Below, one piece after another: positions 35,511-45,775 of a stretch of DNA of 64,000 bases. The notes beneath the pieces were generated by a model. It did not search any database. It saw only the letters and a list, made by a program, of their open reading frames with translations, and had not been told where the DNA came from. The translations under genes were made by a program, and so were the position numbers. The stretch is from Filimonas sp. (GTDB lineage Bacteria > Bacteroidota > Bacteroidia > Chitinophagales > Chitinophagaceae): positions 558,001 through 622,000 of the forward strand of contig JAFKHH010000013.1 in the NCBI GenBank assembly GCA_017306865.1, read 5' to 3'. Numbering within the stretch: the stretch's first letter is position 1; each line of letters begins with the position of its first letter.

Positions 35511-37719
35511 AGGAAAGTCAACCGCGCAGGAGCATTTGCCAAAAGGCACATTGGACATCACGCGCTCAGGTATCGGCTATGTGATCATAGGAAATGGGGA
35601 CGGTGACGTACTCGTGCGTCCCGGCGATTTTAATACTGCATTGCACGGAGACGTGGTGAGAGTAAAAGTGATCAAAGAAAACATGCGTACCGGCAAGAAA
35701 GAAGGGCGCATAACAGAAGTAATACAACGAAAACAGACAGAGTTTATAGGTACGCTGCAAATGGCTACCAACTTTGCCTTCTTCATATCCGATTCGGAAA
35801 AACCCATGCCGGATTTTTACGTCCCGCTGGAAAACATACATGGTGCGAAAAACAAAGACAAAGTTGTTGTACGCCTGACCAAGTGGGGGAAAGATGACAA
35901 GAAACCCGTAGGCGAGGTAGTAAGCATTATGAAGGCTGAGGATGTGAATGATATGGCGATGAAAGAAATACTGGCCGAAGGAGGCTTCCCGCTTACGTTT
36001 AGCGACGAAGTAATGGAAGAAACCGCAAGGCTGCCAGAGGAGATAAGCCCGGCTGAGATCAAAAAAAGAAAAGACTTCAGAGAAGTATTAACCTTTACAA
36101 TAGACCCGGTAGATGCAAAAGATTTTGACGACGCCCTCTCTATTAAAAAACTCAAAAAAGGGTTATACGAAATAGGTGTGCACATTGCAGACGTAAGCCA
36201 CTTTGTAGAGCCGGAAACCCAGCTTGATGAAGAAGCGTACAAACGCGCCACCTCTGTATATCTGCCGGATAGGGTAAACCCAATGTTACCGGAACGCATT
36301 TCGAATGAACTGTGTTCTTTAAGGCCACATGAAGACAAACTCAGCTTCTCCGCAGTATTCCAGATGACCGAAGACGGAAAAGTAAAAGAGTTTTGGTTAG
36401 GCAAAACGGTTATTCACTCCGATCACCGCTTTGCGTATGAAGATGTACAAGAGATCATAGAAAGCGGCGAGGGAAAATACCTGGAAGAGATCACCCTGCT
36501 AAACAAAATTGCACGTAAACTACGCAAAGACCGTTTCAGCAGCGGCGCTATTAACTTCTCCTCGCAGGAAGTACGCTTTAAACTGGACGAAAAAGGCAAG
36601 CCAATAGGCATAATGATCAAGGAAAGTAAAGAAGCACACCAACTCATTGAAGAGTTTATGTTGCTGGCAAACAGAACTGTTGCTGAATACGTCTCTAAGA
36701 TCAAAGTCAACAAAAAAGAAATTCCTTTTCCATACCGCATACACGATGAGCCGGATGAGCAAAAACTTATTCCATTCGTAGCATTTGCACGAAAGTTTGG
36801 TTACAAGTTCGATACATCTGCTCCTGAAAAGATAGCAGCCAGTTTCAATGCACTGCTAGCAGACGTGAATGGAAAACCGGAGCAGCATGTACTAGAGCAA
36901 CTAGGTATCCGTACCATGGCTAAAGCCGTGTACACCTCCGAAAATATTGGTCACTACGGGTTAGGTTTTGAATACTATTGTCATTTTACCTCACCCATCC
37001 GCCGCTATCCAGACGTGATGGTACATCGTGTGCTGGAGTCTTGCCTCAAGCAAAAGCCTGAGGTAGACAAAAAGATGGAAGAGAAGTGTAAGCACAGTAG
37101 TGAGCGTGAGCGTGCAGCCATGGACTGTGAGCGTACCGCCAATAAGTACAAGCAGGTGGAATACATGCAAGGCTTCCTGGGTGAAATATTTGAAGGCGTA
37201 ATCAGTGGTGTTGCCAGCTTTGGGTTCTGGGTAGAAACCGTAGCACATAAGTGCGAAGGCCTTGTAAGCGTAGCCGGGCTCAGCGATTATGATGATTTCA
37301 GGTTGAGCGAAACGGATTATAGCCTCTATGGCAGAAGGAGTGGACGCTCTTTCCGCATGGGCGATAAAGTATGGATACGTGTAGTAGCCGCGAATCTTGA
37401 GAAAAGGCAATTGGATTACGAATGGGTAATAGATGGCGCAAAACAGGCCGCAGGTGAAATAACGGAAGAGCCGCAACCACGCCAGCAAAAGCCACAGGTA
37501 AACAACAAGAAAGATAAAGCAGGCAAAAAAGCAAAACCTTTTTCTCCCATTGCCGGCGAAGCAGTAACTGTGCCACCAGTAGCCAAACAGGAGCCAACTG
37601 CAGCACAATTACCACAAGCTCCAAAAAAGAAAGAGAAGAAGCCTGCTGATAAAAAGCAAACAACAAGTAAAAGCACTCCTAAAAAAAGCAATAAAAAGCC
37701 GAAGAAAGAGAAGGAATAA
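35485..37719 (+). CDS. rnr: Ribonuclease R
   Basis: This 744-residue 3'-5' exoribonuclease starts with cold-shock-type OB domains (about 20-170) and continues with the RNB catalytic domain (about 195-530). The active-site signature is TIDPVDAKDFDDALSIKKL, whose Asp residues bind Mg. TSPIRRYPDVMVHRVL lies near 507, followed by an S1 domain (about 570-650, EGVISGVASFGFWVE). The tail from about 655 is low-complexity and rich in Lys, Pro and Gln, typical of RNase R and likely RNA-binding. It is the last gene of the bioD-fthc-lpxK-rnr run. Confidence 0.93.
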   Translation: MNRKKSKNKGKSTAQEHLPKGTLDITRSGIGYVIIGNGDGDVLVRPGDFNTALHGDVVRVKVIKENMRTGKKEGRITEVIQRKQTEFIGTLQMATNFAFFISDSEKPMPDFYVPLENIHGAKNKDKVVVRLTKWGKDDKKPVGEVVSIMKAEDVNDMAMKEILAEGGFPLTFSDEVMEETARLPEEISPAEIKKRKDFREVLTFTIDPVDAKDFDDALSIKKLKKGLYEIGVHIADVSHFVEPETQLDEEAYKRATSVYLPDRVNPMLPERISNELCSLRPHEDKLSFSAVFQMTEDGKVKEFWLGKTVIHSDHRFAYEDVQEIIESGEGKYLEEITLLNKIARKLRKDRFSSGAINFSSQEVRFKLDEKGKPIGIMIKESKEAHQLIEEFMLLANRTVAEYVSKIKVNKKEIPFPYRIHDEPDEQKLIPFVAFARKFGYKFDTSAPEKIAASFNALLADVNGKPEQHVLEQLGIRTMAKAVYTSENIGHYGLGFEYYCHFTSPIRRYPDVMVHRVLESCLKQKPEVDKKMEEKCKHSSERERAAMDCERTANKYKQVEYMQGFLGEIFEGVISGVASFGFWVETVAHKCEGLVSVAGLSDYDDFRLSETDYSLYGRRSGRSFRMGDKVWIRVVAANLEKRQLDYEWVIDGAKQAAGEITEEPQPRQQKPQVNNKKDKAGKKAKPFSPIAGEAVTVPPVAKQEPTAAQLPQAPKKKEKKPADKKQTTSKSTPKKSNKKPKKEKE

Positions 37720-38158
37720 ATTGAATTGATTGCAAGTTGCCGGTTAACCGGTAGCAGGAATGTTTACTGAGCTATAGTACTACTATTAAGCTTTACTTGT
37801 GTCACTCACTGCATCGTTCTGAACATTACTCAGCTAAACCTGTCAGGTCTTAAAGACCTGACAGGTTTTTTTATTCATCATCTCCTTTGCGTCTCATCAG
37901 CGTTATAGATATCGCAAGGCGCGTAAAGAATTGCCACAGAAGCCCAGAAACACGGAAGGAATACTAAGAGTCGCAAAGTGACTCTCTCTATGTGTGCTAT
38001 GCTCTCTCGAATGAAATGCGGATAGCTATTAATAAATAAAAATGCCTTACCATGCCTTATGTGCCTATGTACCTATGCTGCTATGTGTTTTAAAAATCGC
38101 TTAGGTCTTTTTTGCCTTGGTGTTTCTTTGTGTCTTCGTGTCTTTGTGGCAGAAAAGC
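37720..38158. repeat. Repeat-filled gap after rnr
   Basis: No gene is seen. In order there are the palindrome at 37836-37868, a CGCAAGG/CACAGAAG-type array (about 37908-37960), an inverted copy of the ACATAG 10-nt array (about 38050-38105), and a CTTNGTGT 8-nt array (38118-38150). Confidence 0.7.
37836..37868. terminator. GGTCTT palindrome D2, probable rnr terminator
   Basis: The arm AAACCTGTCAGGTCTT (37836-37851) pairs perfectly with 37853-37868 and a T run follows. The central A of the CCTGACAGG arm seen in other copies is T here, and its partner changed too. Confidence 0.8.
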
Positions 38159-38166
38159 TATATTTG
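38159..38166 (+). promoter_or_regulatory. TAnnTTTG promoter box before the prenyl synthase
   Basis: TATATTTG matches the Bacteroidota -7 consensus 17 bp before the ATG at 38183. This supports that start over the longer open frame. Confidence 0.65.
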
Positions 38167-38182
38167 CGCTTCAACTGTAGAC

Positions 38183-39148
38183 ATGCATACGTTCAACGAA
38201 TTGGTTAAAGATTTCGCAGAAAGATTCTCAGTATCTCATTTTCCAAAAGAGCCTGCCAACCTCTATGAGCCGGGCGATTATTTTCTTGGATTGGGTGGCA
38301 AACGCATTCGCCCTGTAATGTGCCTGATGGGGAATGAGCTTTTTGGTGATATTCATCCGGATGCGTACCACGTAGCAACTGCAATCGAGCTCTTTCACAA
38401 CTTCACACTCGTCCACGACGACATTATGGACAAAGCGCCATTGCGTCGCGGATTACCAACTGTACATACCAAGTACAACGAAAGCACAGCTCTGCTTACA
38501 GGCGATGCCATGCTTATTGTTGCCTACGAATACCTGAACAAGATCGGCGCTACACACAAGCAGCAGATCTTCACCCTCTTCTCCCGCACCGCACGTGAAG
38601 TATGCGAAGGGCAGCAGTGGGATATGGATTTTGAACAAAGAACAGATGTATCATTAGCTGACTACATCAAAATGATAGAACTGAAAACCTCTGTATTGCT
38701 CGCAGCAAGCCTGCAATTAGGCGCCATCCTCGGCGGAGCAAGCGAAGGCAACTGCCAGCACATTTACGAGTTTGGCCGTAACCTTGGCATCGCCTTCCAG
38801 GTACAGGACGATTACCTCGACGCCTTCGGCGATCCGGAGAAGTTTGGTAAAGATGTAGGCGGCGATATTCGCCAGAATAAAAAGACCTTCTTATTACTCC
38901 ACGCTTTAGAAGTTGCCAGCCCGGAACAAAAGCAGGAACTCCTTCGCCTGATGGCGGAAAACCCGGCAGATAAAGTAGCACGCGTATTAGACATCTTCCG
39001 CGCCTGCGATGTAGATGGCTGGGCTCAAAAGCTGAAACAAAGCTATATGGACAAAGCACTCGCACACCTCGAAAGTATAGCCGTACTATCCGTACGTAAA
39101 AAGCCATTAATAGAGCTGTCAGAGTTTTTGGTGCAAAGAGAATATTAA
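38183..39148 (+). CDS. Short-chain polyprenyl (FPP/GGPP-type) diphosphate synthase
   Basis: This 321-residue trans-prenyltransferase adds isopentenyl units to allylic diphosphates. It has the first Asp-rich motif in LVHDDIMDKAPLRRG (about residue 85), the second in QVQDDYLDAFGDPEKFGKD (about 213), and GGKRIRP near the N-terminus. The residue five places before the first Asp-rich motif is Phe and the motif is DDxxD without an insertion, a pattern that in known enzymes goes with C15-C20 products. The product could feed menaquinone, carotenoid or terpene synthesis. The longer open frame starts inside a repeat and is rejected. Confidence 0.9.
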   Translation: MHTFNELVKDFAERFSVSHFPKEPANLYEPGDYFLGLGGKRIRPVMCLMGNELFGDIHPDAYHVATAIELFHNFTLVHDDIMDKAPLRRGLPTVHTKYNESTALLTGDAMLIVAYEYLNKIGATHKQQIFTLFSRTAREVCEGQQWDMDFEQRTDVSLADYIKMIELKTSVLLAASLQLGAILGGASEGNCQHIYEFGRNLGIAFQVQDDYLDAFGDPEKFGKDVGGDIRQNKKTFLLLHALEVASPEQKQELLRLMAENPADKVARVLDIFRACDVDGWAQKLKQSYMDKALAHLESIAVLSVRKKPLIELSEFLVQREY

Positions 39149-39606
39149 CGTGAATCGGTAATCGTGAATACTAAAACCCTTTTGCCTTATACGCATCTTA
39201 GTCGGAGACCAGGAAACGTTGAACGATGTAAAAACCTGACAGGTCTTTAAGACCTGTCAGGTTTAGCTAAGGAATATACAAAACGATCCCTCTACCTAAT
39301 GCTCGACAGAGTCGAGGGGCCGATACTTCCTAGTCAGTGACTAGGAAGATGAACGTGATGAAAGGTTTCCTTTGCGTCTTTTGCGATACTTTGCACCTTT
39401 GCGTGAAAAATAAATCTCTTGCAGAAAATTTATTTCCGCGCATTCCGCGAGCCACAACATCCACCCACGTAACTCCCCGTTCTCCCCGTCTCTGCGGTGA
39501 GCCCGCTCAAATCCGCCCCAAAAACTACCAACTGGTCGGAAATTCTCTTCCATTTGTTATTAATTTATCAATATTCCCTATTTTACGCCCTTCAAACAAC
39601 TGACGG
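39149..39606. repeat. Repeat-filled gap after the prenyl synthase
   Basis: No gene is seen. A 7-nt CGTGAAT array (39149-39175), one arm of the GTCTCCGACC repeat (about 39199-39214, inverted), the palindrome at 39232-39264, and a 9-nt CTTTGCG array (39366-39403) follow each other. From about 39530 there is unique DNA leading to the permease gene. Confidence 0.7.
39232..39264. repeat. GGTCTT palindrome D3
   Basis: The arm AAACCTGACAGGTCTT (39232-39247) pairs perfectly with 39249-39264 around one base. It lies 84 bp after the prenyl synthase stop codon and may end its transcript. Confidence 0.85.
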
Positions 39607-41277
39607 ATGAGCAATTCTTTGTTTAGAAAGAAATCCCTTGAACAAATACAACGTGACGCGGCGGATGGAAATGTGGACGGACACGGTGGCATGCACAAAG
39701 TTTTAAAAGTAAAAGACCTCACCTTTATGGGGATAGCGGCAGTAATAGGTGCCGGTATCTTTTCTACAATAGGATCTGCTGCATATAACGGCGGTCCCGG
39801 CGTTATCTTCCTCTTCATTATTACGGCTGTTACCTGCGGTTTTACCGCATTGTGCTATGCGGAGTTTGCCTCACGCGTACCCGTATCAGGCAGTGCCTAT
39901 ACCTACTCCTACGTAACATTTGGAGAAGTAGTAGCCTGGGTTATTGGCTGGGCCCTCATCTTAGAGTACGGCATTGGTAACGTAGTAGTGGCCATATCCT
40001 GGAGTGCCTATTTCAACAACATCTTAAAAGGCATCAACATCAATTTGCCCGAATGGCTTACAACGGGTTACCAGACTGCAAAAATGAATTATGATGCGGC
40101 TGTTGCCTCTGGTGGCGTGCTGGATCAGCTTGTTTATACAAAAGCACCGGTTGTGGCCGGGTTCAAATTCATTATCAACCTGCCAGCCTTCATCATTGTT
40201 GGCCTTATTACCATGCTCGCTTACGTTGGCATCAATGAAAGTAAAAAGAGCGCCAACTTCATGGTAGGGTTAAAAATAGTGGTACTCATCTTCATTGCTG
40301 TTTTAGGTTTCTGGCTCATCTTCTCCAATGGTACAACGGCTAACTGGAGCCCGTTCTTGCCAAATGGAATGACAGGTGTATTAAAAGGCGTATCCTCCGT
40401 ATTCTTTGCCTACATTGGTTTTGACGCCATCTCCACCACCGCAGAAGAGTGCGCCAATCCACAACGCGACATGCCGCGCGGCATGATCTATTCACTCATT
40501 ATCTGCACCATCATCTATGTAGTAACCACATTGGTTATTACAGGTATGGTCAACTATAAAGAATTTGAGGGTGTTGTCGATCCCCTTGCATACGTGTTTG
40601 ACAAGATCAATATGCACAAAATAGGGTTCGTCATCTCAGTAAGCGCCGTGATTGCCTCTACCAGCGTACTGCTCGTATTCCAGATAGGGCAGCCACGTAT
40701 CTGGATGAGCATGAGCCGCGATGGACTGTTACCAAAAAAATTCAGCAAAGTAACCCCACGTTTCAAAACACCGGGCTTTGCAACTATCATGACTGGTTTG
40801 CTAGTAGGCATCCCCGTATTGTTCATAGATGATAAACTGATGACCGACCTTACAAGTATCGGTACACTCTTCGCCTTTGTACTCGTATGTGGCGGCGTAT
40901 TGGTACTGCCAAGAATACAAAAGACAGCCGGCAAATTCCATTTGCCCTATGTAAATGGTAAATTCATTATTGCTATTCTCGTTGCATTTTTTATCTGGCT
41001 TTTCCGTGAGCGTATTGGTGACGCATTTCATAACATCAATAAAGAAGGCTACCAGGAAATATTGTTCCTTGTATTCGTGCTGTTGGCCATTGGCGCAGCT
41101 ATACTCACCTTTATCCGTAACTACTCTGTTATACCCGTATTAGGCGTACTCTTCTGTGCCTACCTGATGATAGAAATACCTGCCAAAAGCTGGGTCGTAT
41201 TCTTCGGCTGGATGGGGTTAGGGTTGCTGATCTATGTGCTGTATGGACGCAAGCGAAGCAAGTTGAATCGAGCTTAA
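39607..41277 (+). CDS. APC-superfamily cationic-type amino acid permease
   Basis: This 556-residue inner-membrane transporter has about 12-14 helices. The N-terminal motif LTFMGIAAVIGAGIFSTIG (about 37-55) forms the unwound substrate helix of APC transporters. FFAYIGFDAISTTAEECANPQRDMPRG (about 268-294) is the conserved helix 6-7 region of the CAT/YfnA group. The long loop after helix 4 and the two extra C-terminal helices also fit that group. It likely imports amino acids with protons. The exact substrate is unknown. Confidence 0.9.
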   Translation: MSNSLFRKKSLEQIQRDAADGNVDGHGGMHKVLKVKDLTFMGIAAVIGAGIFSTIGSAAYNGGPGVIFLFIITAVTCGFTALCYAEFASRVPVSGSAYTYSYVTFGEVVAWVIGWALILEYGIGNVVVAISWSAYFNNILKGININLPEWLTTGYQTAKMNYDAAVASGGVLDQLVYTKAPVVAGFKFIINLPAFIIVGLITMLAYVGINESKKSANFMVGLKIVVLIFIAVLGFWLIFSNGTTANWSPFLPNGMTGVLKGVSSVFFAYIGFDAISTTAEECANPQRDMPRGMIYSLIICTIIYVVTTLVITGMVNYKEFEGVVDPLAYVFDKINMHKIGFVISVSAVIASTSVLLVFQIGQPRIWMSMSRDGLLPKKFSKVTPRFKTPGFATIMTGLLVGIPVLFIDDKLMTDLTSIGTLFAFVLVCGGVLVLPRIQKTAGKFHLPYVNGKFIIAILVAFFIWLFRERIGDAFHNINKEGYQEILFLVFVLLAIGAAILTFIRNYSVIPVLGVLFCAYLMIEIPAKSWVVFFGWMGLGLLIYVLYGRKRSKLNRA

Positions 41278-41282
41278 CCGAT

Positions 41283-41378
41283 ATATTGTTTAATGGTTAT
41301 ATGGTTGAATTACTACATTGTCCGATCAATGTTTTGACAATATAACCATGTAACAATTCAACCATGTAACCATATAAC
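41283..41378. repeat. 8-nt-unit hairpin A2
   Basis: Units of the NNATKGYT family (ATATTGTT, TAATGGTT and others) run forward to about 41321 and return inverted from 41335 to 41378. The arms match only in part. It lies between two genes in the same direction. Confidence 0.75.
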
Positions 41379-41497
41379 ACCCCCGCCATAAAGCGTTCTA
41401 AAATCTGACTTTATTGACTCATTGACTTTATGACCCTTGTTCCTTTGTCATATCAGTATTTCTTTATACTATTGCCCCGCCTTAAACAACAAAAAAC

Positions 41498-43456
41498 ATG
41501 AATCTAACCCGGACCCGGTTGGCATTTATTGCCATCTCAGCAATGATTTGCATTACAACCCGTGCGCAATCTGTTCAACCCCTGCAGACATCAGATGGAG
41601 AAGGTGTAACACAAGCATCCTATCTCAAAAAGATGAATAAAAAAGCCAAGTACGGCGTATTCTCACAGGTTACCAATTACACATTCAACACAGGCAAAGG
41701 CATAAACGGCTTGCCCATAGTAACTGCAGAAGAGAAGTCAACCATAGAAATGGTGGCTATGGACAACAATGTAGTGATGGGCTATCTGGTTCCGTACAAC
41801 AGCTTTATGAAGATCAAAGATTACGACTTCGAAATATATTATCGCAATAGCTTCAAAAGCCAAAAATATCCGCCGGAAAAAATGGCGCTTACTGATGAAA
41901 GTATTTTCCTGGACGACAACTTCGGCCAGTTCTATGGTTTTAAAGCCACAGAAATGGGACAGCGAAGCCGCTTCAAATATGACTACGCTTATGAAGATGC
42001 CAAATACCTCACACGCGTATTCTTCCACGATTATATGCCCACAAAGCAAAACGTAGTCAGCTTTAAAGTGCCGGACTGGCTGGAGCTGGATATAATGGAA
42101 AAGAACTTTGCTGGCTACAAGATCAAAAAAGACACGAAGAAAGAGAAAGGATATACAACCTATACTTATACCGCAGATAACTTGTCTGCTGTGCCGCACG
42201 AATCTGCTGCACTTGCAAGACCATACTATTTACCACATCTCATCATTACAGTAAGAACCTTCACCATCAATCAGAAAAAATACAATGGCTTTAAATCATT
42301 GGATGATCTGTATGCATGGTACAATTTCCTCTATAAAAAAGCCGACAATAAACCGGATGAGATAAAAGCTGCCGTGCAGAAAATAACGCAAGGCAAAACG
42401 AATGATGAAGACAAGATAAAAGCCATCTACTATTGGGTGCAGGACAATATTCGCTACATCGCATTTGAAGAAGGCTATGCTGGCTTTGTACCACAGACCG
42501 TACAGGAAGTGTACAAAAATAAATTCAGTGATTGTAAAGGTATGGCCAATCTTGTAACAGCTATGCTGAAAGAAGCCGGCTACGATGCACACTTTGCATG
42601 GGTAGGCACACGCGAAATACCTTACGATCGTACGGAAGTACAATCGCTCTGTGTAGATAACCATGCCATTAGTGTACTCTACTATAAAGGCAAGCCATAC
42701 TTTATAGATGGTACGGAAAAGTATGGCGCGTTTGGTAAAAATGCGTACCGCATACAAGGCAAGACTGTATTAGTAGAACATGGTGACCAGTACAAAGTAG
42801 AAAAAGTGCCGGAAGCAAAACCGGAAGACAATATTTACGCTACAGTCGCAAACCTCGATCTCAAAGACAACCATATTAGCGGGCATGTAAAAATTGAGTT
42901 TTCCGGCGGAGCAGGTAGTATGTTCCACTACTACTATAACAGTCTGCCAACCAACAAGCGGAAAGACTTTATCAATAGTCTTTTGCAAGTAGGCAATAAA
43001 GGTGCAGAGGTAACGGGCGTAAAAACATCTGATTTTAAAAACAGGGATATTCCGCTGGTGATAGAAGGCGATATAGATATGCCGGATGATGTAACCGTTG
43101 TAGACAAAACCTGTTATGTAAACATGGATTTCTTTCCAGGCATGATCGCACGCTTTATTCCCGATGAAGAACGCCAATGTCCGATAGATATGAACACCGT
43201 ATACATGTCCAAAGACCAGGTAGTACTTACCTTGCCATCCGGTGCCAAGGCTACAGAATTGCCTAAAAATTTTAAGAACGAGTACAACAAAAACAATATA
43301 GAAGCTACATACTCAACAAGCAATAATACTGTTACGCTGAATAAGACACTGACCATTAATAACCCGGTTATCAATCGTGACCAGTTTATACCATGGAAAG
43401 ATTTTGCAGGCAAAATAAAAGACTTCAACAAAAACAACGTTTCTATACAACTGTAA
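41498..43456 (+). CDS. Secreted DUF3857/transglutaminase-like protein (active-site intact)
   Basis: This 652-residue protein has a signal peptide ending TTRAQ and a DUF3857-type beta domain (about 50-275). A transglutaminase/protease-like core follows (about 310-420), with Cys346 (FSDCKGMANL), His389 (DNHAIS) and Asp404 (YFIDGT) forming a complete catalytic triad. A C-terminal DUF3858-like beta domain closes it. Such proteins are widespread in Bacteroidota and act in the periplasm or at the surface, but their substrates are unknown. The next gene, 23 bp downstream, encodes a related protein that lacks the triad. Confidence 0.88.
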   Translation: MNLTRTRLAFIAISAMICITTRAQSVQPLQTSDGEGVTQASYLKKMNKKAKYGVFSQVTNYTFNTGKGINGLPIVTAEEKSTIEMVAMDNNVVMGYLVPYNSFMKIKDYDFEIYYRNSFKSQKYPPEKMALTDESIFLDDNFGQFYGFKATEMGQRSRFKYDYAYEDAKYLTRVFFHDYMPTKQNVVSFKVPDWLELDIMEKNFAGYKIKKDTKKEKGYTTYTYTADNLSAVPHESAALARPYYLPHLIITVRTFTINQKKYNGFKSLDDLYAWYNFLYKKADNKPDEIKAAVQKITQGKTNDEDKIKAIYYWVQDNIRYIAFEEGYAGFVPQTVQEVYKNKFSDCKGMANLVTAMLKEAGYDAHFAWVGTREIPYDRTEVQSLCVDNHAISVLYYKGKPYFIDGTEKYGAFGKNAYRIQGKTVLVEHGDQYKVEKVPEAKPEDNIYATVANLDLKDNHISGHVKIEFSGGAGSMFHYYYNSLPTNKRKDFINSLLQVGNKGAEVTGVKTSDFKNRDIPLVIEGDIDMPDDVTVVDKTCYVNMDFFPGMIARFIPDEERQCPIDMNTVYMSKDQVVLTLPSGAKATELPKNFKNEYNKNNIEATYSTSNNTVTLNKTLTINNPVINRDQFIPWKDFAGKIKDFNKNNVSIQL

Positions 43457-43479
43457 TCATCCTACACCCGTAACACAAC

Positions 43480-45771
43480 ATGAAGAAGATCCTGTACATG
43501 CTTGTAATGGCAGCATTGCTGTGCAATACTGCCATGGCGCAACGCATTAATAAAAAACAACTGGAGCAACTGGCAAAAAGCGCTAAAGACGCAAACCTGC
43601 TCAAAGAAGATGATGAAGACTTTAAAGGCGCTGCAAACGTATCGCAATGGGCGAGTGAGAGTGCCGTGATCGTATCCCAGAAAACAAGCTTTGACTTTGA
43701 TAAAAAAGCGATAGGTCTTGGCCGCAAAATATCGAGAAATTTCTGGGCGCTTGTGTTTGCTATTCCTACATTGGGTACATCTTTCTATTGGGCAAATGTG
43801 AATGGCAATGAAACAAAGATCATTGTACAGGAAAATGAACGCCGGAAAATATTGCTGCAGGATAAATTTGCGATAGAGCAATATTCTGTTCTATACTTCC
43901 GCCTCGCTGCTGAAGGCGACGCCTTTGCTGCGCGTGTGATTAAGAAAGACGGTACAGTAAAGCATATTGAATTTACGGATGCCGCGCATGTAGACAATAT
44001 TGCTTCCGTACCATCATTGTTCAAAAGCTATACCGATCAGAAATTCTCTGCTACCTATCGCCCGGACTATTATAAACTGGCTGTGCCGGATATAGAAGAA
44101 GGGGATATGATAGAGTATGAGTACCTGAACTATAATTCGCAACGGTACCTGAATAACCCTAACTACAAAGAGTTTGATCCCGTGTACTATTTATGCAACA
44201 GGGAATTGCCTGTGGCTAAACAATCTATAGAAGTAGCTACAGAAGACGACCGCTACTATGTTAGCTACAAAAGTCTGAAAGGCGCACCGGATTTCACAGA
44301 GACAAATGTGGGTGGTAAAAAAGTATATCGCTGGGTGGACAATAACAGGCCGCCTGTAAACAAGGTGCGCTATGTAAACCGCTATACACAAACCCCATCT
44401 GTAAAATTCCAGGTAGTGTACGCCCGCAACAGTAGCAGAAACTTTGTCTGGTTTAAAGATGGTGCAGATATGAAAAAAGAACTGACCATAGAAGAACTGG
44501 GCGATAAAGCAAAACTATTCTGGTTCAAGCCGGAAAAGCTGCAATCTACTGGGGATTATGCTGCCGGCCTTAAAAGTAGCATAGAAGGCACCGAAAAGTT
44601 TTTATACAAATCGCTAAAGAAAAAAGGATTGAAAGAAGCTGCCGATGAGGATTACATTCGAAAGGCATACTATCTTGTCCGTTCACAAACCATGTATAGT
44701 AAATGGAGTGACTTCGCCTTTGCCAAAGTTTTTGCCGGTTTGCTGGATGAGAAAGATATACCGTATGAAGTGATTGTAACCAACAACAATCACCTGACAA
44801 ATCTTGGCAATGCTGCCTTTACACAGGAACTGAACTGGCTGATCCGCTGCAACAATCAATACTATGCAAATCCAGACGAACATGGTAACCCGGGCGAAAT
44901 GCCCGCTTATGTAAGCGGCAACAACGCTGTCAGGTTCAAAAGTGCTGAAAAAGAAACAAAAGTGATCATTGAGCCATTGCCTGCTGCAGATACACTAAAC
45001 AACGTACTGGCTGTACAAATAAATGCAAACCTGGATGCTGCCCATTCTATTGTAAGCGTAGATAAAACCGTAGAAGCTAAAGGATTGGTTAAAGACGAAT
45101 ACATAGATGATGCGTTGGCAGCGACACCATTTATGGAAACAGATTTTAGAAACTACGACGGCGAAGGCATGTGGGAAGACCTGGATGCCAAATCAGAAGA
45201 AAAAGCCTCTGTAGAATTCATGCAGCAAAAGAAAGAATGGAAAGAAGAAAAACCAAAGATGATGAAAGCGCTGGCAGAAGATCTGTATGATGTGCGGGTA
45301 AACAATTACAATAGTTTCCGCATTCTGCAGGACGGCAGAAGCTTTAAAAAGAAAAGCCTCAAATACAACGAAGTGTTTTCGCTGGAAGACATGGTATCTA
45401 CAGCAGGGAATGACCTGCTCATAAACCTGCCAATCCTCGCGGGAGGGAAACTCGCCCGCCTGAAACGGGAAGAGCAAACACGTACGTTACCTGTTGATAT
45501 AGACTATCCACGCACCATTTACTACACCATTTCATTCACCATACCGGATGGCTACACCGCCAAAGGTGCAGATGGCCTTAAAAAAGCTGTAGTGAACGAT
45601 GCGGGTGCATTATTGGTAGATGCACGTGTAGAAGGCAATAAACTGGTGATAGATGTAAAAAGGCAATTCAGTAAAAAGGAACTGACCGCACAGCAGTGGC
45701 CTTTGATGCAGGAACTCATTAATGCCTCCGCGTCATTGTCTCAGTCGAAGATCTTGTTGAAGAAGAACTAG
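43480..45771 (+). CDS. Secreted DUF3857/transglutaminase-like protein (inactive)
   Basis: This 763-residue relative of the upstream protein has a signal peptide ending AMAQ, a long DUF3857-type beta region (about 70-330) and a transglutaminase-like core (about 380-490). At the place of the catalytic Cys it has Phe412 (WSDFAFAKVFAGLL), and at the place of the His it has Trp453 (LNWLIRCNN). The Asp is not conserved either. It is therefore probably a pseudoenzyme that binds a partner or substrate. The C-terminal part (about 640-763) is a beta domain with GYTAKGADGLKKAV. It is likely cotranscribed with the active protein. Confidence 0.85.
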   Translation: MKKILYMLVMAALLCNTAMAQRINKKQLEQLAKSAKDANLLKEDDEDFKGAANVSQWASESAVIVSQKTSFDFDKKAIGLGRKISRNFWALVFAIPTLGTSFYWANVNGNETKIIVQENERRKILLQDKFAIEQYSVLYFRLAAEGDAFAARVIKKDGTVKHIEFTDAAHVDNIASVPSLFKSYTDQKFSATYRPDYYKLAVPDIEEGDMIEYEYLNYNSQRYLNNPNYKEFDPVYYLCNRELPVAKQSIEVATEDDRYYVSYKSLKGAPDFTETNVGGKKVYRWVDNNRPPVNKVRYVNRYTQTPSVKFQVVYARNSSRNFVWFKDGADMKKELTIEELGDKAKLFWFKPEKLQSTGDYAAGLKSSIEGTEKFLYKSLKKKGLKEAADEDYIRKAYYLVRSQTMYSKWSDFAFAKVFAGLLDEKDIPYEVIVTNNNHLTNLGNAAFTQELNWLIRCNNQYYANPDEHGNPGEMPAYVSGNNAVRFKSAEKETKVIIEPLPAADTLNNVLAVQINANLDAAHSIVSVDKTVEAKGLVKDEYIDDALAATPFMETDFRNYDGEGMWEDLDAKSEEKASVEFMQQKKEWKEEKPKMMKALAEDLYDVRVNNYNSFRILQDGRSFKKKSLKYNEVFSLEDMVSTAGNDLLINLPILAGGKLARLKREEQTRTLPVDIDYPRTIYYTISFTIPDGYTAKGADGLKKAVVNDAGALLVDARVEGNKLVIDVKRQFSKKELTAQQWPLMQELINASASLSQSKILLKKN

Positions 45772-45775
45772 AGTG

